Origin: Nostoc sp. JL34
GTDB taxonomy: Bacteria > Cyanobacteriota > Cyanobacteriia > Cyanobacteriales > Nostocaceae
Assembly (NCBI RefSeq): GCF_017114945.1
Contig: NZ_JABXKQ010000182.1
Span: forward strand, 1 to 63,665
Direction: 5' to 3'
DNA: 63,665 nucleotides
Shown: positions 8,110-18,100 of the stretch, in pieces
Position numbering within the stretch: the first letter of the stretch is position 1
Layout: each line of letters starts with the position of its first letter
Notes under the pieces: model-generated
What the model was told of the DNA's origin: nothing
The model's input: only the letters and a program-made list of their open reading frames with translations
Databases searched by the model: none
Program-made: the position numbers and the translations under genes

Positions 8110-8540
8110 GCCAATATATCCTCGATACCGATCATGTTACTCTTTCTCAACATGGTAATTCTAAAATTCTACAACGCGCTCAAGCTGTCGGAAGTTCCAA
8201 CATATTTATTACAACAGTCACGCTCGAAGAACAGTTGAAAGGCAGACTAGCTTCTATCAGCAAATGTGCTACTAAACCAGAACTGTTAGCAGTTGCTCAT
8301 CGAAATTTGCGAATAACCCAGATTTACTTTTGTAGTATGAATTTGTTGGAGTTCGATGATGCAGCCTACAATTCTTACCAGCGTTTACGCCAGCAAAAAA
8401 TCCAGGTAGGTACACAAGACTTAAGAATTGCTGCGATCGCTCTTGCTAAGAGGGCAATTGTCGTTACGCGTAATCAAAAAGATTTTAGCAAAGTTCCTAA
8501 TTTATGTCTTGAAGATTGGACTATAGATGGGTATTCTTAA
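8106..8540 (+). CDS. PIN-domain (VapC-like) ribonuclease
   Basis: 144 residues, a single PIN domain of VapC size. The acidic metal-binding set is complete: D7 (YILDTDHVT), E41/E42 (TLEEQLKG), D105 (GTQDLRIAA) and D126 (TRNQKDFSKV). PIN nucleases cut RNA, often tRNA, and VapC toxins normally pair with a small DNA-binding antitoxin. No such antitoxin ORF is seen; the overlapping upstream partner is instead the 648-residue DUF4209 protein. The TTG start overlaps that gene's stop. It is either a solitary nuclease recruited into a two-gene module or a toxin controlled by DUF4209. The family call is firm, the biology is open. Confidence 0.9.
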   Translation: MSQYILDTDHVTLSQHGNSKILQRAQAVGSSNIFITTVTLEEQLKGRLASISKCATKPELLAVAHRNLRITQIYFCSMNLLEFDDAAYNSYQRLRQQKIQVGTQDLRIAAIALAKRAIVVTRNQKDFSKVPNLCLEDWTIDGYS

Positions 8541-8656
8541 AAGCTGGAAATTCAGTTACCCACGAAATAGCTTTAATCAAAAGACAACGTTTATTTAAAC
8601 AAGAAAAGTAATTAATATATTATAATTATTAGGGTTTTTAAACTAAATGGATTGAT

Positions 8657-9151
8657 ATGCGTTTACCTATCATTGTCAGTGCAACACTATTGCTATCTCT
8701 AGGTCTGAACCTCCCAGCGATTTCTCAAACTACCCCTGAGAAAACACAATGTCAAACGAATAATAACTTGAATTTAAGACAATTAAATTTTAATCGCCGT
8801 TTGTGGAATCAGGCAAATATTTCTAACTATCGCATTACAGTTAGCAACAGTTGCTTTTGTATACCAGATGCTAGAGGGCCAGTAGTGATTGAAGTCCGGA
8901 ATGGTCAAACAACTTCAATCACTTCTGTAGCTACAGGTCAACCAGTTAATCCGCAATTATTTCAACAATACAAAACAATTCCCAAGCTTTTTAATGTAAT
9001 TCAAGATGGTATAAACCGTAAGGCATCCAGCCTGGATGTCCGCTACGAGCCTAAACTCGGCTATCCAACCCAAATTAATATCGATTACAACAGTCAAATA
9101 GCTGATGAAGAAATCTTTTTGACAATTGAGAAGTTTCAGCAAATTAAATAG
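8657..9151 (+). CDS. DUF6174-like secreted protein
   Basis: 164 residues with an N-terminal signal peptide (MRLPIIVSATLLLSLGLNLPAISQ). The mature part has the pattern I associate with DUF6174: W..a.i.nYr.tv..sC.C.., an exposed C-x-C (CFC), a turn 'VVIEVRNGQ', and a C-terminal 'YPTQINIDYNSQIADEE' strand-turn. Export to the periplasm or lumen is likely. Molecular function is unknown for this family. It stands alone, downstream of the PIN gene but 116 bp away with its own AT-rich upstream region. Confidence 0.75.
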   Translation: MRLPIIVSATLLLSLGLNLPAISQTTPEKTQCQTNNNLNLRQLNFNRRLWNQANISNYRITVSNSCFCIPDARGPVVIEVRNGQTTSITSVATGQPVNPQLFQQYKTIPKLFNVIQDGINRKASSLDVRYEPKLGYPTQINIDYNSQIADEEIFLTIEKFQQIK

Positions 9152-9464
9152 ATATTAAGCAGATTATTTCCGCTCAATTTCTACGAAGAATAGGGGTAAA
9201 GTAGCAACTTCAAAAGAAGATTTAATATTTTACTTTACTCAAAAAAGGTGATGGCGATCGCCTTTAACAAAAATTAACAATTCGATTAAGTTATATTGAT
9301 TTTCCGCGAATTATTCTCAATTATTCCACGATTTTGTTATCTTTGAGCGCTTGACTAAAAACAGTAACTTCTGATATTCTCAAATTACTCGATAAGATTA
9401 GCGCTTACTGTGAGTTTCTGCGCCAATTGCGTTCAAAGTAGCTTTACTGATACCACGCTAAAAT
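9152..9464. other. Intergenic region between convergent genes
   Basis: 313 bp between the DUF6174 gene and the oppositely oriented monooxygenase gene. AT-rich, with one GGCGATCGCC site at 9253-9262. No ORF, clear terminator hairpin or repeat was recognised. Confidence 0.5.
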
Positions 9465-10658
9465 TTAACTTTTTACAGATGGCTTGAAATCGTACACCCA
9501 TTTGTGAAAATCATCATTAAGACTCATTTGGCGCTCTTGCGTCTGCCCACTAGATGCCACAAAGTTAGCGTCGTAGTACCGCATCTCACCCAAGGCACTA
9601 CGAGCTTGGATGGGTTTTGTCCGCTCAATGCGACGCTGTTCGTAGCTAGTCAGAGCTTCTTGCAGATTAGCTGAATCAGAAAAACACTCTCCCAGTTCGT
9701 ATGCATCTTCAAAAGTGGTATTGGCTCCTTGTCCCATAGCAGGTGCCATCGGATGAGCAGCATCGCCTAAGAGAGTGACTCTGCTTTGACTCCAGTGAGT
9801 TAACGGCGGGCGATCGCAAATCGGCCCTTCCCAAATTTGCTCGGCTGGTGTTGCTTCAACCACCGCCCGAAAAGATTCATCCCAATCAGCTAATTCATGG
9901 AGAATACGAGATTTCACCTCATCGGCGCTGTGGGAAAGGGAGTATTCAGGCGAGAACTTGCGACTAATCCAACTGGTATAACCGCCGCCCACATTGAGAA
10001 TGTACATGAACTGTTGATTGCCTTTGACAAAGACTAATTCATAGTCATTAAATAGCTCGTGGTGATATTTAATGACAGCACGCCAACACATACTACCGAT
10101 ATAATTAGGTTGACCCTCGCCAAATAAAGTTTCTCTGATCACAGAGTTGACGCCATCAGCCCCAATCAGCAAATCAGCATATACCGATTTTTCGCCATCA
10201 AAGTGAATTTTCACACCGTTTTCATCTTGCTGAAAGCCGATGCAGCGATGATTGAGATGAATGATGTCAGAGGGCAATCGAGAGGCCAGAACTTGCTGCA
10301 AACGATACCACCAAACAGTCAACAAAGGTTGTCCGTATTGCTCTAAATATTTAGTTGTGTTAGTTCGGATTGTTTCTCCCTGAATATTCTTTAAAACCGT
10401 GTGGTGAACCTCGCACCCTGAACTTTTGAGGGCTTCGACAATTCCCGGCGCGATCGCATCTAAAGAATTCAAGCCATTAGGAGCTAGTCCTAGTCCAGTT
10501 CCAGCCGGACGAAATTCTTGAGCTTTTTCGTATACTTGAACGTCTATCCCTTGGCTTCTCAGTGCGATCGCAGTAGCCAAACCGCCTGGGCCTGCACCGA
10601 CAATGGCAACTTTTTCTACTATGGGTTTGGATAATTTCTGAGTTAGATTTTTGTTCAT
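9465..10658 (-). CDS. FAD-dependent aromatic-type monooxygenase
   Basis: 397 residues, a class A flavoprotein hydroxylase. The FAD-binding GxGxxG is VGAGPGGLATA at about residues 20-30 followed by the acidic strand end 'VYEKA'. The second motif is IGADGVNS, and the FAD ribityl-binding motif is LLGDAAHPMAPAMGQGANT. Relatives include zeaxanthin epoxidase, salicylate hydroxylase and FAD-dependent urate hydroxylase (HpxO). It is divergent from a molybdenum hydroxylase operon starting 600 bp away, which makes a purine or aldehyde/aromatic oxidation role conceivable, but sequence alone does not fix the substrate. Cytosolic; no signal peptide. Confidence 0.85.
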   Translation of the reverse strand: MNKNLTQKLSKPIVEKVAIVGAGPGGLATAIALRSQGIDVQVYEKAQEFRPAGTGLGLAPNGLNSLDAIAPGIVEALKSSGCEVHHTVLKNIQGETIRTNTTKYLEQYGQPLLTVWWYRLQQVLASRLPSDIIHLNHRCIGFQQDENGVKIHFDGEKSVYADLLIGADGVNSVIRETLFGEGQPNYIGSMCWRAVIKYHHELFNDYELVFVKGNQQFMYILNVGGGYTSWISRKFSPEYSLSHSADEVKSRILHELADWDESFRAVVEATPAEQIWEGPICDRPPLTHWSQSRVTLLGDAAHPMAPAMGQGANTTFEDAYELGECFSDSANLQEALTSYEQRRIERTKPIQARSALGEMRYYDANFVASSGQTQERQMSLNDDFHKWVYDFKPSVKS

Positions 10659-11254
10659 ATTTAGAAGTCAGAATATCCTCAAGAATACATACGCTTCTTT
10701 CATATCTAAAGCCAGTTGCTCTGCAACTTCATCTTTCAGCCAGTCCCACAGTCGTTATTCTGACTCCTGAATCCTTTTTTAGTCAATCTTCCTTAAGAAT
10801 TAACTTTGAATTAGTTTTTTAATGGGTTGTCAACAAAGAGGACAAGGCCAAGTTAGCGCTTCATGCCCTCTGCTATTGCCGTTATCTTGCTGAATTTTAA
10901 ATGTCAGGAAGTTAGAGAATGTTTGAAAAGTTTTTTTGGTAACATCTAAACCTCGAAAACCTAACCCCCCAGCCCCCATTCCCTACAAGGGAATGAGGGT
11001 TTCAAAGCCTCTTGACCTTTTGGGGAGAGGAATGGAAGCGGGATTTTGAGTATACTTTACAACTTTTCAAACAACCTCTTAAACTAGAACATCCTCAGAC
11101 TTTTTATCGCTACTATAGTAACAGTGGAAATAAATCTGGTAGGTATTTAACAACCGACAAATATAAAATAAATGTAGAAATAATCAAGAATTTAGCTCTC
11201 AATCAAGAAAGCTGTAGGGACGAAGGAATGATGTAATTATTATCTGTATGAAAC
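10659..11254. other. Divergent intergenic region with MITE
   Basis: 596 bp between the monooxygenase gene and the molybdenum hydroxylase operon. Bases 10912-11082 are a MITE (listed separately). A 74-codon ORF at 11012-11236 starts inside the MITE and is not credible. The promoters of both transcription units must lie in the rest. Confidence 0.6.
10912..11082 (+). mobile_element. ~170-bp MITE, family A, copy 1
   Basis: The ends TTAGAGAATGTTTGAAAAG and CTTTTCAAACAACCTCTTAA are imperfect inverted repeats. The interior (CCTAACCCCCCAG..TTTCAAAGCCTCTTGACC) is almost identical to the reverse complement of 36543-36712. Apparent TTA duplications flank or form the tips. There is no coding capacity, so it is a non-autonomous element. 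Confidence 0.85.
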
Positions 11255-11803
11255 ATGGAAGAAAATTCTTTAGCTCCAACAACTTCAAACTCATTTACCC
11301 AAGAATTGAAAATATTGGGTTCAGAGGAAGTAGAATTATCGTTGAATGTCAATAATATCTCCTACTCAGTCAAGCTAGAACCTCGTGTTACTTTACTAGA
11401 TGCACTACGAGAAAAGCTGGGTCTGATGGGAACTAAAAAAGCTTGCGATCGCGGTGAATGTGGTGCATGTACTGTATTAGTTGATAATCGGCGAATCAAC
11501 TCCTGTATGACTCTAGCAGTCATGCACATCGGGAGTGAAATTATCACAATTGAGGGATTAGCACAAGATGGCAAACTCCACCCCATGCAAACAGCCTTTA
11601 TCACCCATGATGCTTTTCAATGTGGTTACTGTACATCGGGTCAAATTCTCTCAGCCGTGGGAATGATATTAGAAGAATCGCCGAAATCTGAGGCAGAAAT
11701 TCGAGAAAAGATGAGTGGAAACCTTTGCCGTTGTGGAGCATACCCTAATATTATTGCCGCAATTCGCGATGTGCTAGAGGAAATGGAAGATGCAGCCATT
11801 TAG
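11255..11803 (+). CDS. Molybdenum hydroxylase, [2Fe-2S] subunit
   Basis: 182 residues. The N-terminal plant-type ferredoxin fold has CDRGECGACTV and a further Cys (NSC), and the C-terminal helical domain has CGYCTSGQ and CRCGAYP, giving eight cluster cysteines for two [2Fe-2S] centres. It is the small subunit of the xanthine dehydrogenase / aldehyde oxidoreductase family (XdhC, PaoA or CutS type). Unlike E. coli PaoA it shows no twin-arginine signal, so the complex is probably cytosolic. First gene of a three-gene operon; its end overlaps the FAD subunit gene by 14 nt. Confidence 0.93.
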   Translation: MEENSLAPTTSNSFTQELKILGSEEVELSLNVNNISYSVKLEPRVTLLDALREKLGLMGTKKACDRGECGACTVLVDNRRINSCMTLAVMHIGSEIITIEGLAQDGKLHPMQTAFITHDAFQCGYCTSGQILSAVGMILEESPKSEAEIREKMSGNLCRCGAYPNIIAAIRDVLEEMEDAAI

Positions 11804-12767
11804 TTATGCTAAAGTTACCTCAGAAGAGACTGCGATCGCCACAGTTGAGCAAGACAAAACTGCTGCATTTATTGCTGGTGGTACAGATTTACTGGGATTG
11901 ATGAAGGATGGAGTTCAAACAGCAAATATATTAATTGATATTAATAGTTTGCCCTTAGCAGATATTGAATCTCAAGCTAATGGAATCCGCATTGGTGCTA
12001 TCTCTCGAATGAGTGATGTGGCTTTTCATCCCAAAATTCAGGAATGTTATCCAGTAATTAGCCAAGCTTTATTACAAAGTGCTTCACCGCAATTGCGAAA
12101 TATGGCAACAGTGGGCGGTAATTTATTGCAACGAGTCCGCTGTGGTTACTTTCGCGATCCAGTTTTTCCTTGTAATAAACGCACTCCAGGTATTGGTTGT
12201 TCAGCAATTACAGGTTACAATCGAATGCACGCTATTTTCGGAGCTAGCGAACATTGTATTGCTGTGCATCCCTCCGATTTAGCTGTAGCTTTGACGGCAT
12301 TAGATGCAGTAATTTGCATCCAAGGGGTAGAACAATCACGGCGAATTTCAATTCATGATTTTTATCTCTTACCAGGTGAGACACCAGCAAAAGAAACTCT
12401 ATTACAGCCTGGAGAATTAATTGTTGCCATTGAAGTTCCAGATTTTGCATATAAGTCTCATTATTTAAAAGTAAGAGATCGTGCTTCTTACGAATTTGCT
12501 CTCGTTTCTGTAGCTGTTGCCTTAAAGATAGGAGAAGATATCATCAAATCAGCACGCATCGCTTTTGGAGGAGTCGCACCCAAACCTTGGCGTGCAAGGG
12601 AAGCTGAGGAATTTCTCAAAGGGAAAGCAATTAACGAAGATATCTTTACAGCCGCAGCAGAAGCAGCCGTCAAAGAAGCAAAACCGCAAACACACAATGA
12701 ATTCAAAATTGAATTAGTCAAACGTGCTTTGGTACGCGCACTCTCAGTTGTGGCAGAAGGATTATGA
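11790..12767 (+). CDS. Molybdenum hydroxylase, FAD subunit with likely extra [4Fe-4S] site
   Basis: 325 residues, a FAD_binding_5/CO_deh_flav_C-type flavoprotein that passes electrons from the Fe-S subunit to FAD. FAD loops: AGGTDLLGLM near residue 30 and TVGGNLLQRVRC near 110. Between them and SDLAVAL is a Cys-bearing insertion (RCGYFRD, FPCNKRTPGIGC, EHCIAVHPSD) like the one that holds a [4Fe-4S] cluster in PaoB/YagS and 4-hydroxybenzoyl-CoA reductase. This points to the PaoABC (aldehyde oxidoreductase) branch over classical xanthine dehydrogenase. It overlaps both neighbours (14 nt and 4 nt), so translation is coupled. Confidence 0.9.
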   Translation: MQPFSYAKVTSEETAIATVEQDKTAAFIAGGTDLLGLMKDGVQTANILIDINSLPLADIESQANGIRIGAISRMSDVAFHPKIQECYPVISQALLQSASPQLRNMATVGGNLLQRVRCGYFRDPVFPCNKRTPGIGCSAITGYNRMHAIFGASEHCIAVHPSDLAVALTALDAVICIQGVEQSRRISIHDFYLLPGETPAKETLLQPGELIVAIEVPDFAYKSHYLKVRDRASYEFALVSVAVALKIGEDIIKSARIAFGGVAPKPWRAREAEEFLKGKAINEDIFTAAAEAAVKEAKPQTHNEFKIELVKRALVRALSVVAEGL

Positions 12768-14953
12768 ATAAAATTATCGGTAAACCACTCGATCGCGTTG
12801 ATGGTAGGCTGAAAGTAACAGGAGAAGCACCTTACACAGCCGATGTGCCCATAGAGAATTTAACTTATGGAGTGATTTTTCAAAGCGCGATCGCTAGCGG
12901 TAAAATTATCCAAATAGACACATCCGCAGCCGCAATCGCCCCTGGTGTGCTAGATATCCTTACTTACCAACAAACCCCATCTCTGGTAAAGATACCCTTC
13001 TTTGGCCCTCAACAACCTCAGTCAACCGAAAAAGACCATAACATCTATTACGATGGTCAACATCTGGGGGTTGTAATTGCCCAAACTTTAGAACAAGCTG
13101 AAACTGCTGCCTCTAGAGTAAAAATCATCTACGAAGAAGCCATTTCTACAGTCACAGTGGCAGATGCAGAGGTATTTGAACCTGAATCAATATTTTTTGG
13201 CATGATGCCAGCTAAAATCACCAGAGGAGAGATTGAATCGGGGAAAGCCCAAGCAGATGTGATGGTAGAGCAAGTTTATACCACACCAATGGAACATCAT
13301 AATCCCCTTGAACCTTCTGCAACGATCGCAATCTGGGAAGGGGATAATTTGACGCTGTATGAAACCACTCAAGGCATTTCTGCAACCCAAAGAGGAATTG
13401 CATCGATTCTGAATATTCCTCAAGGAAATGTCCGCGTCATCTCCAAATATTTAGGTGGAGGATTTGGTTGTAAAGCATTGCTGCGATCGCATACTATCTT
13501 AGCTGCGATCGCATCTCGTCAAGTAAAACGCCCTGTGAAAGTTGTGCTAACGCGATCGCAAATGTACACAGCTTGCGGTCATAGATCCCAAACTCAACAG
13601 CAGCTAACGTTAGGTGCAACCAAAGAAGGTAAACTAACCCTCATCAATCACATTGGCACATCCTTAACATCGTTATTTGATGACTTTGTAGAACCAGTGG
13701 GTGCAGCCACAATAATGATGTACGCCTGTCCCAATTTAGAAATTAAATATCGTTTGGCACGGATCAATAGTGCCACACCAACCTTTATGCGTGGCCCAGG
13801 AGAAGCCACGGGAATGTTTGCCCTAGAATCAGCAATGGATGAACTGGCATACGCCTTAAATATTGACCCAATAGAACTAAGACTAAAAAATCATGCAGAT
13901 ATCGATCCCCACAAAGAATTACCTTGGTCGAGTAAATCCCTAAAAGAATGTTACCAAAAAGGGGCAGAAATTTTTGGTTGGTCACAACGCAACCCAGTTC
14001 CCCGTTCCATGCAGGATGGTTATTTCTTGATTGGTTGGGGAATGGCAAGTGCAACATTTCCTACCAACGTTCAAACTGCATCAGTCAAGGTAGAAATTTT
14101 TGCCACTGGAGAAGTGAAAGTACAAAGTGGTACTCAAGACATCGGTACTGGCACGTATACAGTGATGACGCAGGTAGCTGCTGAAGTATTAGGTTTACCA
14201 GTGCAGTTTGAATTAGGTGATAGCAATCTCCCCAAAGCCCCCATTACAGGGAACTCAATTACCGTTGCTAGTGTTTCTCCGGCGGTGCAGAAAGCAGCGA
14301 TCGCCGCACGGGATAAAATAATTCAAATGGCGATCGGAGATTCAAATTCTCTACTTTATGAATCTCAAGCAGAAGATATTACCGTCGAGTCAGGGGAAAT
14401 ATTTTTAAAACAAGACCCATTAAAGCGAGACAGCTACACTGATATTCTCCGCCGTCATGGATTAGAAAGTTTAGAAGTTACAGAGGAATCTTCACTTAAC
14501 CCAGAGAGTAAACAATATGCCAAACACTCATTTGGGGCGATATTTGTGGAAGTTGCAGTCGATGAATTGTTGGGAGAAATCAAAATAAGACGTTGCGTAG
14601 GCGTTTATGGTGCAGGGCGAATTCTCAACTTCAAGACAGCCCGGAGTCAAGTTATCGGCGGCATTACCTGGGGAATTGGTATGGCGCTGATGGAGAAAAC
14701 TGTTATGGATGCTAATCAGGGCAGAATAGTTGGTGCTAACCTTTCCGATTATTTGATTCCTGTACATGCAGATATCCCAAATATGGAAGTGCAATTTGTT
14801 GAAGAACACGATCCTTATGTGAATGCACTAGGAACCAAAAGCCTGGGGGAACTTCCGATTGTTGGGGTAGCAGCTGCCATATCTAATGCAGTTTATCATG
14901 CCACAGGTAAGCGGATTCGCGATTTGCCAATTACACCAGACAAGTTGTTGTGA
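12764..14953 (+). CDS. Molybdenum hydroxylase, molybdopterin (catalytic) subunit
   Basis: 729 residues, the length of stand-alone Mo subunits such as PaoC/YagR. It begins GKPLDRVDGRLKVTGEAPY, the Ald_Xan_dh_C start. The Mo-cofactor regions include LGGGFGCK, RGPGEATGMFALES and GTQDIGTGTYTV. The C-terminal GTKSLGELPIVG holds the likely catalytic glutamate. The ATG overlaps the FAD-subunit stop (ATGA). Likely substrates are aldehydes or N-heterocycles; xanthine is possible but less favoured because of the PaoB-type middle subunit. Cytosolic by lack of a signal. No maturation gene (xdhC-like chaperone) is seen next to it. Confidence 0.92.
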   Translation: MNKIIGKPLDRVDGRLKVTGEAPYTADVPIENLTYGVIFQSAIASGKIIQIDTSAAAIAPGVLDILTYQQTPSLVKIPFFGPQQPQSTEKDHNIYYDGQHLGVVIAQTLEQAETAASRVKIIYEEAISTVTVADAEVFEPESIFFGMMPAKITRGEIESGKAQADVMVEQVYTTPMEHHNPLEPSATIAIWEGDNLTLYETTQGISATQRGIASILNIPQGNVRVISKYLGGGFGCKALLRSHTILAAIASRQVKRPVKVVLTRSQMYTACGHRSQTQQQLTLGATKEGKLTLINHIGTSLTSLFDDFVEPVGAATIMMYACPNLEIKYRLARINSATPTFMRGPGEATGMFALESAMDELAYALNIDPIELRLKNHADIDPHKELPWSSKSLKECYQKGAEIFGWSQRNPVPRSMQDGYFLIGWGMASATFPTNVQTASVKVEIFATGEVKVQSGTQDIGTGTYTVMTQVAAEVLGLPVQFELGDSNLPKAPITGNSITVASVSPAVQKAAIAARDKIIQMAIGDSNSLLYESQAEDITVESGEIFLKQDPLKRDSYTDILRRHGLESLEVTEESSLNPESKQYAKHSFGAIFVEVAVDELLGEIKIRRCVGVYGAGRILNFKTARSQVIGGITWGIGMALMEKTVMDANQGRIVGANLSDYLIPVHADIPNMEVQFVEEHDPYVNALGTKSLGELPIVGVAAAISNAVYHATGKRIRDLPITPDKLL

Positions 14954-15137
14954 GTAAATCGGTTTGTAATTAAAAAGGCGGTTAGAAACCGTGTCTACAC
15001 AAACAAAACCCACCTCCGTGGGTTTCAAACCCTCAATTTTTCTTAGTCCGCGGAGGCGGACTTTGCCTGTGTAGCCGCGAATTCCATTCGCCTTGGCTCT
15101 TTAATTACGAATTACGAATTACGAATTACGAATTACT
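14954..15137. repeat. Intergenic repeat block with AATTACG heptamers
   Basis: Between convergent genes. It contains short hairpins (AACCCACCTCCGTGGGTT at about 15007-15024; AGTCCGCGGAGGCGGACT at about 15045-15062; GCGAATTCCATTCGC) and about five AATTACG heptamers at 15102-15134. This string type recurs between Nostoc genes. The hairpins may end transcription from both sides. Confidence 0.7.
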
Positions 15138-18100
15138 TTACCGTGCATCGCCAATCAACACAAATGGCGACCAATAAAAAGGATGGGGATATTCTTCAAT
15201 TAGCTTCAACTTAGCTTTTTGCAAAGCTTCTCCTTTGGTCATACCCTGCTTGAGATTCTGATAAAAATCAACCATCAATTTCTGAGTTGATTTATCATTA
15301 ACTGCCCATAAAGTTGCCATCACAGCTTTAGCACCGGCACGCTCAAATATATAAGCAACTCCTGCAATACCTTCACCATTGAAATTAGTTTCAGCAGCAG
15401 TTTGACAAGCACTGAGCGTTAGCAGTTGTGTACCTTGTAATCCTAAAAGAGCAGCATCGCCAATATTGAGTTGTGTGTCAGCAAATAGTAATGTATTACT
15501 TTTTAAATTATATTTTTTGCAGCCTTCATTTTGAAAACAACCATGAGTTGCTAAGTGTATAAATGGGAAGCGCAATGCTAAGGTTTTAAACTTTTCGAGG
15601 GTGGCTTGATTGTGGATATAAATTTCACTGTCTGGCAGTATTTCTTTAATCTTTGTGACTTCTACCTCTGCATCTGGCAGATTTTGCGGATCATGAGGTA
15701 CAGGGTTCCCAAATGCTAAGACAGCTTGTGGTTTGTGAGGTACAACATTTCGCATACCTGGAGATTTTAGGGAATTATTGGAAATACGAGTGAGATAGTT
15801 GACAGGATATTTCTGGATCAGGAATTGGTCTGTTTCGCTGTCGTAAAGAGTCTCAAAAGGTAATTGGCGCAGTTTACCAGTAGCAATAATACTCAGTTGT
15901 TTAGGTGATAAAGCCTGAATTTTGTCTTCAACAGGACGAATCAGAATATCATAGAGTTTGCCACCGGTTAAAGTGAAGTTACCATCACTGTCATCTTGTA
16001 TTTCTTTCAGGTATTGAGTAATAAGTTTATTAAATTTAGTTGGATTAATAGTATTTTTAATAACGCTTAACTCGCCTTTTGTGAAGATAAAAAAGGCGAT
16101 GCTATCAGGCATATCCTTTACATTAGTCAATAAGACAGGTTGAACTACAACCGTTCCTGTAGGTATGGAAGATATCAGTGTTTTAGTATCTGCTGATGTA
16201 GTTTCAAGTAGTTCTGCCAACTCAGGAAAACGGCGGGATACCTTTTCGGCTTCTGAGTAAACTTGTGCTTCTAATTGCCGAACTTTTTGGGCTAAAGCTT
16301 CAGAAAAATTTTCTTGTAGTTGTAGTCGCAGGGATTCCAATTGCTGATTGTTTTTATTCCAGTCATCAAGGCTATGCTGTGCTTCTGGGTTGGCAACTGT
16401 GGCATTAATGAGGCGAGTATAATCAGCCAGATCGGCTGTGGTGAATCGGTTAACCCATTCAAAGGCTTGCTCAGATTTTTTTTGGTTAATAAGAACATAA
16501 ACTAAAGCAGTTGCCCCATTTTGATTTAAAAATTTTTGGCGATTTTCCCGTTGTAAACCTCGGCGCATTTCTAAGTTTAGTTGGAGAGATTGCTGCAAAT
16601 TAGTAATAGCTTCAATCGGTCGATTTGTACTTTGGAAGAGTACACCAATATTATCCAAGATGACAGCTTCAGCAGAGCGATTGCCCACAGCACGCAAAAG
16701 TGGCAGAGCTTGATTGTAAAAATCGAGTGCTTTTTGTTTTTCTCCTAAAGCGTTGTAGATTGCACCAATATTATTGAGGGTAGTAGCTTCACCAGAGCGA
16801 TCGCCCACAGCACGTCTTAGGGACAGAGCTTGGTTGAGGTAATCGAGCGCTTTGGGCTTTTGTCCTAAGTCATCGTAGACTCCACCGATGTTATTGAGTG
16901 TGGTAGCTTCACCAGAGTGATTGCCCACAGCACGTAAAAGGGGGAGAGCTTGGTTATAAAAATCGAGTGCTTTTTGCTTTTCTCTTAAATCGTCGTAGAT
17001 TCCACCGATGTTATTGAGTGTGACAGCTTCACCAAAGCGATCGCCTACAGCACGCAAAACGGGTAGAGCTTGGTTGAAGTAATCGAGTGCTTTTTGCTTT
17101 TGTCCTAAATCGTCGTAGACTTGACCGATATTATTGAGTGTGATAGCTTCTCCAGAGCGCTCGCCTACAGAAAGATATAGGGGCAGAGCTTGGTTGTAAA
17201 AATCGAGTGCTTTTTGCTTTTCTCCTAAACCGTTGTAAACTAGACCTATGTTATTAAGTGTGGTAGCTTCTCCAGAGCGATTGCCTATAGAAAGATATAG
17301 AGGCAGAGCTTGGTTGAAGTAATCGAGTGCTTTTTGCTTTTGTCCCAAAGCGTCGTAGACTTGACCGATGTTATTAAGTGTGGCAGCTTCTCCAGAGCGA
17401 TTGCCTACAGAAAGATATAGAGGCAGAGCTTGGTTGAAGTAATCGAGTGCTTTTTGCTTTTGTCCCAAAGCGTCGTAGACTTGACCGATGTTATTGAGTG
17501 CAGTAGCAACATCTGCGCGAGCCCCCATAGCACGATATAGTCGAAGAGCTTGGTTGAAATAACCAAGTGCTTTCTGCTTTTGTTCTAAAGCGTTGTAGAC
17601 TCCACCGATGTTATTGAGTGTGACAGCTTCTCCAGAGCGATCACTTACAGCACGCAAAAGAGGCAGAGCTTGGTTGTAGAAATCGAGCGCTTTTTGCTTC
17701 TGTCCTAAATCGTCGTAGACTTGACCGATGTTATTGAGTGTGGTGGCTTCATTAGAGCGATCGCTTACAGCACGCAAAAGAGGCAGAGCTTGGTTGTAGA
17801 AATCGAGTGCTCTCTGCTTTTGTCCTAAATCGGAATAGATTGCACCGATATTACCCAAGGTAGCAGCTTCACCAGAGCGATCGCCCACAGTACGACTAAG
17901 GGGTAAAGTTTGATTGAAGTAATCGAGTGCTTTTTGCTTTTGTCCTAAATCGGAATAGATTGCACCGATATTACCCAAGGTAGCAGCTTCACCAGAGCGA
18001 TTCCCTACAGCACGTAAAAGGGGCAGAGCTTGGTTGTAGAAATCGAGTGCTTTCTGCTTTTGTGCTAAAGCGTCGTAGTTACGCCCAAGTCCAACCAGTG

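Noticed and set aside
11012..11236. 74-residue ORF before the molybdenum hydroxylase operon
   Set aside because: Begins inside a family A MITE; composition is not protein-like.
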